A stretch of DNA of 64,000 nucleotides from Natrinema sp. DC36 (GCF_020405225.1 NZ_CP084472.1:3906001-3970000), one strand, 5' to 3'; positions 52,889 to 61,800 are shown, counted from the first letter of the stretch. Notes: generated by a model from the letters alone, not told the origin. Translations and numbers: made by a program.

Positions 52889-53638
52889 ATGAACCGACGG
52901 CGGCTCCTCGAGATGGCGGGCGCGAGCTCGGTGCTGGGGATGAGCGGGTGTTTCTACGAAAACCGAGAATCCACTCTCGAATCGAAAGCGTCTCCGGCCC
53001 CTCCCGAACGGCTCACGCCCGATTCGATCGTCGACTTCGTCGAGGAGTACGAGACGGTAGAGCGATACAACCGTCTCCTCTCGGACTACGAGGACCCCGA
53101 ACAGGGCTTCCTCGAGTCCATTGACATCTCCTGTAACGCCGTTTTCGACAGAGAAACCGCATCCGGATCGTACGCTCTGACGCTCTGTGCCGGAAGCATC
53201 ACCACGTCCCACTCGATATCGGACCGTCCGTCGGCGGCCTTCGGCGTTAGCGCCTATCGCGTTACCGAGACTCGAGTCCAGCGCGTCACCGCTTCGCGAG
53301 TCGGCCGGCACGCCATCAGGTCGCGAGCCGGACAGGAGGACGACTACACCCTTCTGTTCGTCAACTTCGATGCCGTCGAACACGACCTGACGGCCGTCGT
53401 GACGTCCCCTGCGGAGTCGATCGACGAGCCGATACTCGAGGCGTCTTACACGATCGATAGCGGAGAGGGCATCGAACGCCGTCTCGAGCGCACCGAGGCG
53501 ACAAGGTACGATGTCACCGTCCGCCTCGACGGTGAGACGCGAGCGACGCTCGAGGACGGGCAGCCGCGATCGGTGGGTGCTACCAGCTACATCAGCGACG
53601 ATGAGATCGAGATCGGGACGTTTTCTGCAATTCCCTAA
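52889..53638 (+). CDS. Uncharacterised Tat lipoprotein
   Basis: A 249-residue exported lipoprotein with an N-terminal Arg-Arg-Arg (MNRRRLLEMAGASSVLG) and lipobox MSGC (Cys21), then an acidic mature domain with two more Cys residues (ISCNAVF and LTLCAGS), possibly a disulfide. It is beta-rich with no family recognised. A TATA-like ctatttaatt ends about 24 nt before the ATG at 52889, fitting a leaderless start. Confidence 0.8.
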   Translation: MNRRRLLEMAGASSVLGMSGCFYENRESTLESKASPAPPERLTPDSIVDFVEEYETVERYNRLLSDYEDPEQGFLESIDISCNAVFDRETASGSYALTLCAGSITTSHSISDRPSAAFGVSAYRVTETRVQRVTASRVGRHAIRSRAGQEDDYTLLFVNFDAVEHDLTAVVTSPAESIDEPILEASYTIDSGEGIERRLERTEATRYDVTVRLDGETRATLEDGQPRSVGATSYISDDEIEIGTFSAIP

Positions 53639-53745
53639 CTGCGGTATCTCTCTGCAAGGCGAGAACCCCGGCGTAAAGGGCGGGGCGTTCTCCTCGATTC
53701 TCCGTAACCGGGCGGCTTTTCACTCATCGCGGAGTCGGCTCGCGT

Positions 53746-54423
53746 ATGGACCGCAGCGAACTCGCCCCCCTGATCGACCACACCGTTCTCGGCCCCGAGA
53801 CGACGCCCGCCGACGTTCGAGCCGTCCTCGATGATGCTCGGGAGCACGGCATGAACGCCTGTATCCCGCCCTACGCGGTCGAGTTGGCCGCCGAGTACGC
53901 CCCGAACGTCACCCTCGCGACGGTGGTCGGCTTCCCCCATGGCCAGCACGCGCCCAACGTGAAACGACGCGAGGGCGTGACGGCCTGGCAGGACGGAGCC
54001 GACGAACTCGACGTCGTCATCAACGTCGGTCGCCTGCGGGCCGGCGACGACGAGGCCGTCGAGGCCGAACTCGCGGAACTGGTCGCCGCCGTGCCGATCC
54101 CGGTCAAGGTGATCCTCGAGACCGCGCTCCTCTCCGACGCGGAGAAACGTCGGGCCTGCGAGGCCGCTCGAGCGGCCGACGCGGCGATGGTGAAAACTTC
54201 GACCGGGTTCGCGAGCGTTGCTTCGGAGAAGCAACGTGCGAACGGCGAAGCCGTGAGCGCCGGGGCTACAGTTCCCGACGTCGAACTCATGAGCGAGTAC
54301 CTCCCCGTCAAGGCCAGCGGCGGCGTCGGCAGCTACGACGAAGCTATCGCCATGCTCGAGGCCGGTGCCGAACGCATCGGGGCCTCGAGCGGGGTCGAGA
54401 TTCTCGAGGGCGCACCGGAGTAG
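53746..54423 (+). CDS. deoC: Deoxyribose-phosphate aldolase with in-frame insertion
   Basis: A 225-residue class I DeoC that cleaves 2-deoxyribose 5-phosphate to acetaldehyde and glyceraldehyde 3-phosphate. The Schiff-base Lys is in VKTSTGF and the second Lys in [20 protein letters not shown] is the N-terminal motif. Between STGF and ATVPDVELM there is an extra ~17-residue stretch ([16 protein letters not shown]) not expected in the family. Its DNA contains a perfect 9-bp stem with a gga triloop (54216-54236). The insertion is in the loop after the active-site strand, so activity could be affected. It completes deoxynucleoside salvage with the nearby phosphorylase. Confidence 0.93.
   Translation: MDRSELAPLIDHTVLGPETTPADVRAVLDDAREHGMNACIPPYAVELAAEYAPNVTLATVVGFPHGQHAPNVKRREGVTAWQDGADELDVVINVGRLRAGDDEAVEAELAELVAAVPIPVKVILETALLSDAEKRRACEAARAADAAMVKTSTGFASVASEKQRANGEAVSAGATVPDVELMSEYLPVKASGGVGSYDEAIAMLEAGAERIGASSGVEILEGAPE
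54216..54236 (+). repeat. Hairpin element inside deoC
   Basis: cgttgcttc-gga-gaagcaacg, a perfect 9-bp stem with a triloop, is followed by gcgaacggcgaagccgtgag, reminiscent of the cgaacg/gtgag cores of the tRNA-downstream hairpins. It lies in the part of deoC that appears to be an in-frame insertion. Confidence 0.6.
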
Positions 54424-54559
54424 CCGGGACGCGGAGCGCCGTCCTCACCCGACGAACGGAGTTCGCGACCCGTGCACCGATCATCGAGGAATGCTCGACA
54501 CGGTGTCACTCCCGAGCGAAGCCGAACAGTTTTGGTCGATCCGCGAGCAACGGATTCCT

Positions 54560-55996
54560 ATGCTCGAGGGGGTGCGAGCGCGACTGCACGCGCTCGCGAG
54601 TCGACTGCGACGGCTGGAGCGACGCGAACTCGATTCCTTCGTCCGGTGGCTCGAGCACACCGGGAACCTCCTCCACCTCTCGGTACTGGTGTTCGTCCCG
54701 CTGTTGATCGCGGCGGTGACGTGGCTGACGAACATGACGGCGGAGATCTCCTTCCTGCTGTTTCCGCCGCTGGCGTCGGGAACCTACACGCTCTTTGCCG
54801 ATCCCGAGGGGAAGTACGCCACGCCGTGGAAGTTCGTCGGTGGGATGACCGTCGGCGCGCTCTGTGGCTGGCTCGCGCTCGCGCTCACGGCCGCGGCTGG
54901 ACTACCCGGCGGCGGTGTCAGCGCGGCCGGAGCCGCCCTCGCCATCTTCTTCACCGGGCTCTGTACGTGGGGGCTCGATCTCGAGGAGCCGACGGCGTTT
55001 TCGACCGCGCTGCTCGTGCTCGTGACCGGGAACGCGCAGTTCGCCTACGTGCTGGGCATCGTCGTCTCGAGTTCGTTCGTCGCGAGCGGGTTCGTCCTCT
55101 GGCGGAGTCGCTTCTACGAGCAGCGCGCGCAGTACCTCTACGGGACGACCGGCGGCGACGATCACGTCCTCGTTCCGATGGCTGACGGCGGGGAGACGGT
55201 CGCCCGCTTCGCCGCGTCGATCGCCGGCGCACACGACGCGGGGAAGGTGGTCCTCTTCGACGTGGTCGACGAGGACGCAGAGCAACGTGTCGATCCCGCC
55301 GGTACCGAGGCCGCCGCGGACGACGGGAGCGAGAAACTGACGCCGGCCGAACGCGCGGCCAGCGACGCCGGGCAGCGCCTCGAGTCGTTCGCGACCGAGC
55401 TCGCGGACGCGTACGACGTCCCCTGCGAGGTGGTCGTTGCGGCCGACGGCGGACGGTCCGCCGGGCTCACCCTGCAGACCGCCCGCCAGCAGAACTGCGA
55501 TCTCATCGTCGCACCGTACGCCGAGCGCGAGAGCGGCGGTCTCTCGTCGTTTCTCACGGGCCTGTTCGACAGCGAAATCGACGTGATCGCGTTCCGCTCG
55601 AACGGCGCCCCGCGACGGCGGTGGGAGAACAGTATGGTCGCGGTCCGCGGTGCCGGCGACACCGCTCGAGCGATGCTGGACTTCGCGATCCGGGTGACCG
55701 GGCCCGGCCGACCGATCAGCGTCTGCACCTGCATCGACCGCGAGTCGCGCCGCCGCGCGGCCGAGGGGACGCTCGCGGACCTCGTCGACGCGTTCTCGGG
55801 CCGCTTCGAGACCCACGTCGCCAACGCGTCTGTCGAATCCTACCTGACCCGGGTCGCGCCCCGGTACGACGTCTGTTTCGTCGGCTCGAGCACCGACCGG
55901 TCGGCCGCCTCGCGGTTCGTCTCGCCGCCGACGTTCCGGAAGCTCAGCGATCTCGAGGCGGACGTGGCGATCGTCCACCGCGGACGCCACCGCTAG
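54560..55996 (+). CDS. HPP-family membrane protein fused to universal-stress-like domains
   Basis: A 478-residue protein. The N-terminal HPP-family membrane part (about 38-190) has four helices and the diagnostic FPPLASGTYTLFADPEGKYATPWKFVGG. The C-terminal cytosolic part (about 205-475) contains two USP-like regions (DHVLVPMADGGETVARFAASIAGAHDAGKVVLFDVVDED, then ENSMVAVRGAGDTARAMLDFA). The HPP family includes nitrite transporters in some organisms, but the substrate here is unknown. The ATG at 54560 is supported by a TATA-like cagttttgg about 26 nt upstream; an ATG at 54491 would add 23 residues. Confidence 0.85.
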   Translation: MLEGVRARLHALASRLRRLERRELDSFVRWLEHTGNLLHLSVLVFVPLLIAAVTWLTNMTAEISFLLFPPLASGTYTLFADPEGKYATPWKFVGGMTVGALCGWLALALTAAAGLPGGGVSAAGAALAIFFTGLCTWGLDLEEPTAFSTALLVLVTGNAQFAYVLGIVVSSSFVASGFVLWRSRFYEQRAQYLYGTTGGDDHVLVPMADGGETVARFAASIAGAHDAGKVVLFDVVDEDAEQRVDPAGTEAAADDGSEKLTPAERAASDAGQRLESFATELADAYDVPCEVVVAADGGRSAGLTLQTARQQNCDLIVAPYAERESGGLSSFLTGLFDSEIDVIAFRSNGAPRRRWENSMVAVRGAGDTARAMLDFAIRVTGPGRPISVCTCIDRESRRRAAEGTLADLVDAFSGRFETHVANASVESYLTRVAPRYDVCFVGSSTDRSAASRFVSPPTFRKLSDLEADVAIVHRGRHR

Positions 55997-56062
55997 CGGA
56001 CGTTTGCGTCTGTACTACTGTCCGCTGCTGGAATTACGTGAGTTTTGACGGAATTGCGTGAG

Positions 56063-56209
56063 ACGAAGCGTCCTGCTATCGTGGCAACGGGGAATCGCCA
56101 CGCCCTCCCCAACCGATTCGCTCACTTCCTGCGGTCGCTCACTCATCCCTCGCGCAGTGTCGTGCCGCGGTTCATTGACATTCACCGCGGCCCAGCGCGC
56201 GCCACCGCA
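56063..56209 (-). repeat. Dispersed ~140-bp repeat, copy B
   Basis: Reverse-orientation partner of 778-918, with one extra ~7-nt block and scattered substitutions. It sits in the 314-nt gap (55997-56310) between the HPP gene and the K+ channel gene, which contains no other recognisable gene. Just left of it are the short direct repeats ggaattacgtgag and ggaattgcgtgag. Confidence 0.8.
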
Positions 56210-56310
56210 CGTCGGTTGACCAGCCGGAGTGATACCTCTCCTCCACGTGCTGAACGTTCCCCACGCGATTTGGTCAAAATGAACCCCGTTCGGCACTCTC
56301 TCGCTGGGCC

Positions 56311-57495
56311 TCACTCCCGCTCGAGGATCCGATCGATCAGCCCGCTCTCGTCGCTACCCAGCGCGGATCGGACGAGCAGGTGGCCGCCGAGTTGCGAGGG
56401 ACTGATCACGGCGTCCGCGCCGGCGCGCTCGAGTTTCTTGACGTTCTCGCGGTCGGTCGCGGCAGCGACGATGCGCGTGTTCGGGGCGAGTTCGCGAGCG
56501 GTGAGGACGGTCAGCGCGTCCTCGGCGTCGTGGTTCGTAGCGACGAGGATCGCGGCCGCGCGGTCGATCTTCGCTCGCTGGAGCGGTTCCTCGTCGCTGG
56601 GGTCGCCGTTGACCACCGGAATGTCTCGGTCAGTGAGCTCCGTCGCAACCTCCCGGTCGTTGGTGACGACGACGAACTTCCGGCCGCTGTCCGCGAGTTC
56701 GTCGACGATCGGTTCCGTCAGTTCGCCGTAGCCGAGCACGAGGATGTGCTCGTCTAACAGTTGTAGCTGTGATTCGGTCATTTTTCCAAGTGTCTTCGAG
56801 ATTCGGTCCTGGATGACGGGACCGACGAGCGCCCCGATCGCGATACCGAAACTGGCCACGCCGAGGACGAGGACGGACATCGTGAACAACATCCCTTCGA
56901 CCGACTCCGTGTTCGGCGTCACGTCGCCGTAGCCGACCGTGCTCGAGGTGATCAGCGTGAAGTAGAAGGCGTCGAGGATGGTGTTGATGCCGTCGAAGTG
57001 CTCCCGTAGCGCGTAGCCGCCGATGGTGCCGTAGAGCTGGACGCCGACGAGCGATGCGCCGGCCGCGATCTGCGTCGTCGTTAGCGAGAGTGATTTGTCG
57101 AATCGACTGTGGGTCAACAGGAGAGCCGGGATCGAAACGATGGAGAGGACGACGAGCGGTAACGAGTACTGGCTTGCCTGGAGGAACCCCTGTGCCGCGG
57201 TCAACGGAAGCAACAGCAGCGTCGCCCACCACCCGGCTCGGAGTCCGCGTCGGAGGGCGAGCGTGCTGCCGACCATCATGAATCCGGTGAGCGCCCCGGT
57301 GAACGCAGCGGCGCTTTGGATCGCTTCGGGAACGTGCCCGTGGAGCGGGCCCGGGTTCGGGTTTCAGATGTTGAGAACCGCAGTGGCGACAGAGAGCAGC
57401 GCGACCAGCAAGACGAGACCCACGGTTGCCCGCGTCGTGAAAACCCGCTGCCAGTTTTCGGGGAGTCGCGCTCGAAGCGACCGGTCGTCGACCAT
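56311..57495 (-). pseudogene. TrkA-N K+ channel interrupted by in-frame TGA
   Basis: A two-part ion channel. The frame from ATG 57495 reads MVDDRSLRARLPENWQRVF and a first hydrophobic helix, hits TGA at 57364-57366 after 43 codons, then continues in the same frame. The downstream frame includes more membrane helices, the K+ filter TVGYGD and a RCK/TrkA-N domain (HILVLGYGELTEPIVDELAD, with its GxGxxG). An internal start at 57279 (MMVGSTLALRRGLRAG) would give a 322-residue protein lacking the first helix. Homologues I remember run through this region without a stop, so it is either a pseudogene, uses the internal start, or reads through. It faces the two TrkA-C genes. Confidence 0.75.
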
Positions 57496-57620
57496 ACACA
57501 CCGGTCGGCGGTGGTGTTAGTTAAACGTCTCCGTCTCGCTTCCGGCCGGAGCCGTGTACCGAACCCGAAGGGGACGCTTCTGCCGGTGCAAATTTAACGG
57601 TCCCGTCCCACTTCCCCACA

Positions 57621-58898
57621 ATGCAATCGATTCCGAGCAATCTGCTGATCGAAGTGCTGCTCGGCCTCTACCTCGGTCTCTTGACCGGTATCGTCCCCGC
57701 GTTCGTTTCCGGCTCGCTCGGCTTTCTTGTTCGGTATTTCACCGGTGTGACACTGCCCGGGTTCGGTGTCGTCGTCCTCGCGCTATCGATCGCCAGCGTG
57801 CAGGGCGGCCTGCTGGGACTCGTCGAACCGACCATCGCCCAGTCACCGCGGCTGCTGATAGCCGTGCTGGTCGTCCTCATGCTCGCGCTGTACGCCCACA
57901 ATCAGGGCGATAAACTCGGCGCGGAGCTCCCGCGCCGGCTCTCCTTTACCCGCCTTCGGCAGCGGACCCTCTCCGCCGATGTCGTCGAACTCGTCGGCTC
58001 GGTCGGTCAGGTGACGGTCCGCCCCGCCGGCGAGATCCGTGATATGGAAGGCTACCCGCCGCTGTCGCCGTCCCTCCGACAGGACCTCAAAGCCAGCTCG
58101 TGGAAACTCCCGGCCGACCTCCCCCTCTCGGAGCTCGAGGCCCGGATCGAGGAACGGCTGCGAACGGACCACGACCTCGCGGACGTCGACGTCGCCATGG
58201 ACGAACGTGGTCGGGCGACGATCGTCGCGGCACCGCCGTCCGGAAGCCTCTCACGACGCGTACCGGCGGGCCAACGCGCCGTCTCGATCGCGACACTCGT
58301 CCCGACGGGGATCGCTCGAGGCGACGAGGTGACCGTACGCGCCGGCGAGCGCTCCATCACCGGAACGGTACTGAGCGCTCGGTCCGAGATCGACGACGAA
58401 CGCGCCGCGGACGCCGCGTTCGATACCCCCGGCGACGAGGTGGCGACCGACGGCGGGGAAGACGCCGAGTCCGCGATAGCCGATCCGAAACCGAACGCGG
58501 CGACCGCTGGCGGCCCGGGACGGGTGACCATCGCCGTCACTCGACGGGACGTGAAACCGATTCTCGAGGTCGAGTCGCCACGACTCGTCGTGCGGTCGCG
58601 GGGAACGAGCCGCGAGTTCGAGGCGCTCGCGCTGGTCAAACGCGAGGGGTACGCCATCCGTCGATTCACCGTCGGTGCGACCGGCTCGGACGACGAGGCT
58701 ACCGATTTCGACGCGACCCCGTCGACGGCGGACGTGACGATTCTGGCGGTGCGACGGCACGGCAGCGAGACCGGGGGCCGTCGTCACGGCTGGGTGTTCG
58801 GCCCCGGAATCGAACGGCAACTCGAGGCCGGCGACGAGGCGTTCGTCGCGGGACCGGACGACGCGATCGAGACGTTCGTGGAGGCGATCGCTCGATGA
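57621..58898 (+). CDS. Membrane-anchored TrkA-C-domain protein
   Basis: A 425-residue protein. Three N-terminal helices (about 7-35, 45-70, 80-95) anchor it, followed by a long cytosolic region. A TrkA-C-type domain is seen near the middle (VSIATLVPTGIARGDEVTVRAGERSITGTV). It probably regulates K+ flux or an associated channel by nucleotide binding, as RCK partners do. A TATA-like caaatttaac lies about 30 nt upstream. It overlaps by 4 nt a 26-codon frame that leads into the next, similar gene, and is divergent from the K+ channel gene. Confidence 0.82.
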   Translation: MQSIPSNLLIEVLLGLYLGLLTGIVPAFVSGSLGFLVRYFTGVTLPGFGVVVLALSIASVQGGLLGLVEPTIAQSPRLLIAVLVVLMLALYAHNQGDKLGAELPRRLSFTRLRQRTLSADVVELVGSVGQVTVRPAGEIRDMEGYPPLSPSLRQDLKASSWKLPADLPLSELEARIEERLRTDHDLADVDVAMDERGRATIVAAPPSGSLSRRVPAGQRAVSIATLVPTGIARGDEVTVRAGERSITGTVLSARSEIDDERAADAAFDTPGDEVATDGGEDAESAIADPKPNAATAGGPGRVTIAVTRRDVKPILEVESPRLVVRSRGTSREFEALALVKREGYAIRRFTVGATGSDDEATDFDATPSTADVTILAVRRHGSETGGRRHGWVFGPGIERQLEAGDEAFVAGPDDAIETFVEAIAR

Positions 58899-58975
58899 GC
58901 CGGCGTCTCGTCATCCCGACCGAGTGCCCTCCCGCGATCGACGGCAACAGCCGTGACGGCGGTGACCGGTCGTGA
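58895..58975 (+). CDS. 26-codon frame bridging the two TrkA-C genes
   Basis: ATGA at 58895 overlaps the previous stop, and the frame's own TGA (58973-58975) overlaps the next GTG start (58972). The product would be MSRRLVIPTECPPAIDGNS plus a few residues, with no family. Its geometry would let ribosomes pass from one gene to the next by two stop/start couplings. Confidence 0.35.
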   Translation: MSRRLVIPTECPPAIDGNSRDGGDRS

Positions 58976-60252
58976 TAGCTCCCGTCGTCGCCCAGCTGGT
59001 CCCCACCGAGACGCTCGTGGAAGCGCTCGTTGGGATCCTCGGCTTCACCCTGCTCGCGGCCGGAGCGGGAGCCGGTGTGGCGTTCACCTACCGCTGGTAC
59101 AGCGCCGACGAAATCCCGGAGGGCGTCGCCGTCCTCTTCGGCGTCGCACTCGTCGCGATCTGGTTGAACACCCAGACTGCGCTGTCCCAGGCGATCCTCG
59201 GCAACACGGGTCTGCTCGAGCCCAGAACCGCGATCTACACCGTCGCCGCGTTCGTCGCCAGCGCGATCGCCGCCGACGCCGGGCGACGGCTGGGTGACTA
59301 CCTCGCGCGGGACGTGTTCGTAGTCGCGACCCCGCGGACGATCACCGAAGTCACGCAGCTCGTCCGTTCGGCCGGCCGCGTCGTCAGCGTCGAACTGCCC
59401 GAGGAGATCGGCGATATCGACGGCTACGACCCCGTCGACGACTCGGTGAAAGCGGAGGTGGCGGGCCAGACATTCCTCTTCCCCGGGCGGCTGACCGTCG
59501 CGAAACGGCGCGAGCGGCTGATCGCCCGCCTCGAGCGCGACTTCGGGATCGGCCACGTCGACGTCGACCTCGAGCCCGACGGGTCGGTCGGCTACCTCGC
59601 CGTCGGAAGCCGGCCGGCGGGGATCGGCCCGACGCTCGCGCCGGGAACCGTCGCCGTCGCGCTCGCTGGCGATCCCGCGGCCGACGCCAGTCCGGGCGAT
59701 GCGGTCCGGATCTGGGCTCGGGACGAGGAGAGCACCACCGCGCGGCGCGTCGCCGGTGGCGAACTCCGGGCGACCGCCGCCGACGTCGTGACCGTCGCCC
59801 TCGACGCCGAGGACGCGCGCGACCTCGAGCCCGGTCGGGAGTACCGGCTCGCGACGCTGCCGGGCAGTCCCGACGCCGAACGCGATCTCGTCTCCCTGCT
59901 CCGGGCGGCCGACGAGACGGTGACGACGGTCGCCGTCGAACCGGACGACCCGCTCGCCGGCCTGTCGATCGACGCGCTGCCGGTGCTCGTGGTGGCCCTC
60001 GAGCGCGAGGGCGAGGACGGCGACGAACACCTGCCACTGCCAGCGGGTGGCGTTCGACTCGCGGTCGGCGATATCGCCTACGTCCTCGGCCGGCCGGACG
60101 CGCTGCGGCGAGTCATCGATCGGACGCTGGTCGAAACGCGAGACGGTGGTGGTGCGCCCGATCGTGGCGAGGATTCCGAGAGCGGTGGCGAGTCGGACGC
60201 CGACCGTGAGCACGAACGGGTACGGGAGCGAGAGCGGCCACGAGAGCGGTAG
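58972..60252 (+). CDS. Membrane-anchored TrkA-C-domain protein (second copy)
   Basis: A 426-residue protein similar in plan to its upstream neighbour. It has three N-terminal helices (about 16-40, 50-68, 85-102), then a cytosolic region with RLGDYLARDVFVVATPRTITEV and a TrkA-C-like core (TLAPGTVAVALAGDPAADASPGDAVRIWARD). The C-terminus is a charged tail (SGGESDADREHERVRERERP). The start is GTG at 58972, coupled to the bridging frame. The pair may form a hetero-oligomer linked to potassium transport; this is inferred from domain type and position. Confidence 0.8.
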   Translation: MIAPVVAQLVPTETLVEALVGILGFTLLAAGAGAGVAFTYRWYSADEIPEGVAVLFGVALVAIWLNTQTALSQAILGNTGLLEPRTAIYTVAAFVASAIAADAGRRLGDYLARDVFVVATPRTITEVTQLVRSAGRVVSVELPEEIGDIDGYDPVDDSVKAEVAGQTFLFPGRLTVAKRRERLIARLERDFGIGHVDVDLEPDGSVGYLAVGSRPAGIGPTLAPGTVAVALAGDPAADASPGDAVRIWARDEESTTARRVAGGELRATAADVVTVALDAEDARDLEPGREYRLATLPGSPDAERDLVSLLRAADETVTTVAVEPDDPLAGLSIDALPVLVVALEREGEDGDEHLPLPAGGVRLAVGDIAYVLGRPDALRRVIDRTLVETRDGGGAPDRGEDSESGGESDADREHERVRERERPRER

Positions 60253-60283
60253 CTACTTGCCGACGGCACCGATAGCGCCAGGT

Positions 60284-60568
60284 ATGCCTACCGAGTGGAA
60301 ACTGTTCGCCGACCTCGCCGAACGGGCCGGTGCCAAACACGTGACCGTCGACGCCGCCGCCGGCGACACCGTGGGTGACGCCCTCGAGGAACTCCTCGAC
60401 GAAGCGCCCGATCTGGCGGGACGAGTGTTCGACGGCGACGGCGACCTGCGGTCGCAGATCAACGTGCTTCGGAACGGAACGAACGTCCTGGTCGAGGAGG
60501 AGGGCCTCGAGACGGAACTCGAGGACGGCGACGAGTTGGCGCTGTTTCCGCCGGTCAGCGGCGGATAG
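60284..60568 (+). CDS. samp1: Ubiquitin-like small archaeal modifier protein (SAMP1-like)
   Basis: A 94-residue beta-grasp protein of the MoaD/ThiS family. The start MPTEWKLFADLAERAG and the end ELALFPPVSGG, with the C-terminal diglycine, match SAMP1 of Haloferax. It is activated by an E1-like UbaA and either conjugated to protein lysines or used as a sulfur carrier for molybdopterin synthesis. The C-terminal Gly-Gly is intact, so it is competent. The ATG at 60284 gives the usual length. It follows the TrkA-C gene by 31 nt, without evident functional link. Confidence 0.93.
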   Translation: MPTEWKLFADLAERAGAKHVTVDAAAGDTVGDALEELLDEAPDLAGRVFDGDGDLRSQINVLRNGTNVLVEEEGLETELEDGDELALFPPVSGG

Positions 60569-60571
60569 GTC

Positions 60572-60640
60572 GCTGGCCGCGCCACGGCGTTGGAACAGTT
60601 GCTGGCCGCGCCACGGCGACGGAACAATTGCTGGCCGCCG
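60572..60640 (+). repeat. 29-bp tandem repeat, about 2.4 copies
   Basis: Units start gctggccgcgccacggcg at 60572 and 60601, differing by three substitutions, with a partial third from 60630 (gctggccgc). It lies in the 101-nt gap downstream of the SAMP1 gene. Possibly a decayed terminator or slippage product. Confidence 0.75.
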
Positions 60641-60669
60641 CTGCGCAGCGACCGTGGTACCCGTGGCGC

Positions 60670-61647
60670 TCAGTCGATTGTTAGGTCGATCCCTAACACG
60701 AAATCCGGCTCCTCGGAGATGTCGGTCCTCGTCGCGGCGGCGTCAGTGACGTACCGAGCGGTTTCGGGGATGAGGACGCGCGTCTCGTCGGCTTCGCAGT
60801 CGGCGGCGTCGCGGGCGATCGCGGCGAACAGCGAGCGGGCGGTATCGACGTCCTCCCACGCTCCGAGACCGTATTCGACCCACGTTTCGGTCGTCGTGTT
60901 TTCCGGGATCGTTTCTCCGCCGCTCGAGCCGTCGGCCCCGTCGCTTTCGATCTCGCGATCGTACGTCCGCGATCGGTAGGCCGCTCCCGCGATGCCGTCC
61001 TCGCCCTCGACCGCAAAAACGGCGGTCTCGTCTGCGAGTTGTTCAAAATCATCGCGGGTGAGTTCTCGAACGGCCCACGACTCTTCGGGTGCGAGGCCGA
61101 GTCCATTCAGCTGCTCGCGCGCGCCGCTGTGGGTCCAGTAGCGCCAGGCCGCCGTCGGGTCCCGCGAGACGCGACAGGGACCCTCGGCGGTCGGATCGGG
61201 CTCCGGATGCGCGAAGCGGAACTCGGTAATCGGGGTGTAGCCGCTGGCTCGCGCCGCGCCGAGCGAGACCGCGTTCCACGAGAAGACCATGACTCGACCG
61301 ACGGTCGCGCCTCGCTCGCGGCCCCACTCGAAGGTCGCCTCGTTCAGCCGGTGGCTCACGCCCTGCCGGCGATAGTCGGCCGCCACGCGCATCCCCTGAA
61401 ACCAGGCTTCGTCGGGCGAGAGCATGACGCCCTGGACGATTCCCGCGGCCTCGCCGTCGACTTCCGCGAGGAAGGTCTTCCTGTCGGTCTCGTCGTCGTC
61501 CTCGAGCCAGTCGTGATAGATCCGTGGGATGTAGTCGCCGCCGCGTTCGGGCCAGATGTCGCTCGTGAAGTCGGCGACGGCCTCGTAATCGTCGTGGGTC
61601 GCGCGACGGATCTGGACGGACGGATCGGCGTCTGAGTCGGGTGACAT
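60670..61647 (-). CDS. GNAT acetyltransferase with extended C-terminal domain
   Basis: A 325-residue protein. The N-terminal domain (about 12-150) is a GNAT fold: IRRATHDDYEAVADFT, MLSPDEAWFQGMRVAADYRRQGVSHRLNEATFEW (acetyl-CoA loop). A second region (about 185-325) resembles a degenerate GNAT half (WAVRELTRDDFEQLADETAVFAVEGEDG). The ATG at 61647 is preferred; an ATG at 61665 adds six residues. The substrate is unknown. It converges on the SAMP1 gene. Confidence 0.85.
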   Translation of the reverse strand: MSPDSDADPSVQIRRATHDDYEAVADFTSDIWPERGGDYIPRIYHDWLEDDDETDRKTFLAEVDGEAAGIVQGVMLSPDEAWFQGMRVAADYRRQGVSHRLNEATFEWGRERGATVGRVMVFSWNAVSLGAARASGYTPITEFRFAHPEPDPTAEGPCRVSRDPTAAWRYWTHSGAREQLNGLGLAPEESWAVRELTRDDFEQLADETAVFAVEGEDGIAGAAYRSRTYDREIESDGADGSSGGETIPENTTTETWVEYGLGAWEDVDTARSLFAAIARDAADCEADETRVLIPETARYVTDAAATRTDISEEPDFVLGIDLTID

Positions 61648-61800
61648 CGTCGGTCGAACAGTCACACCTCACGTGGTGGCACGAGAAAGAACTTCGCAGA
61701 ACGGACGCGGTGGCGCGCGCTGGAACGCAGGGAGGCATGCGAGGGGCGATTCTACCGTCCCGAACCAGACCCGCGCCGGGGATAGAGCGGAACCGGGCCG

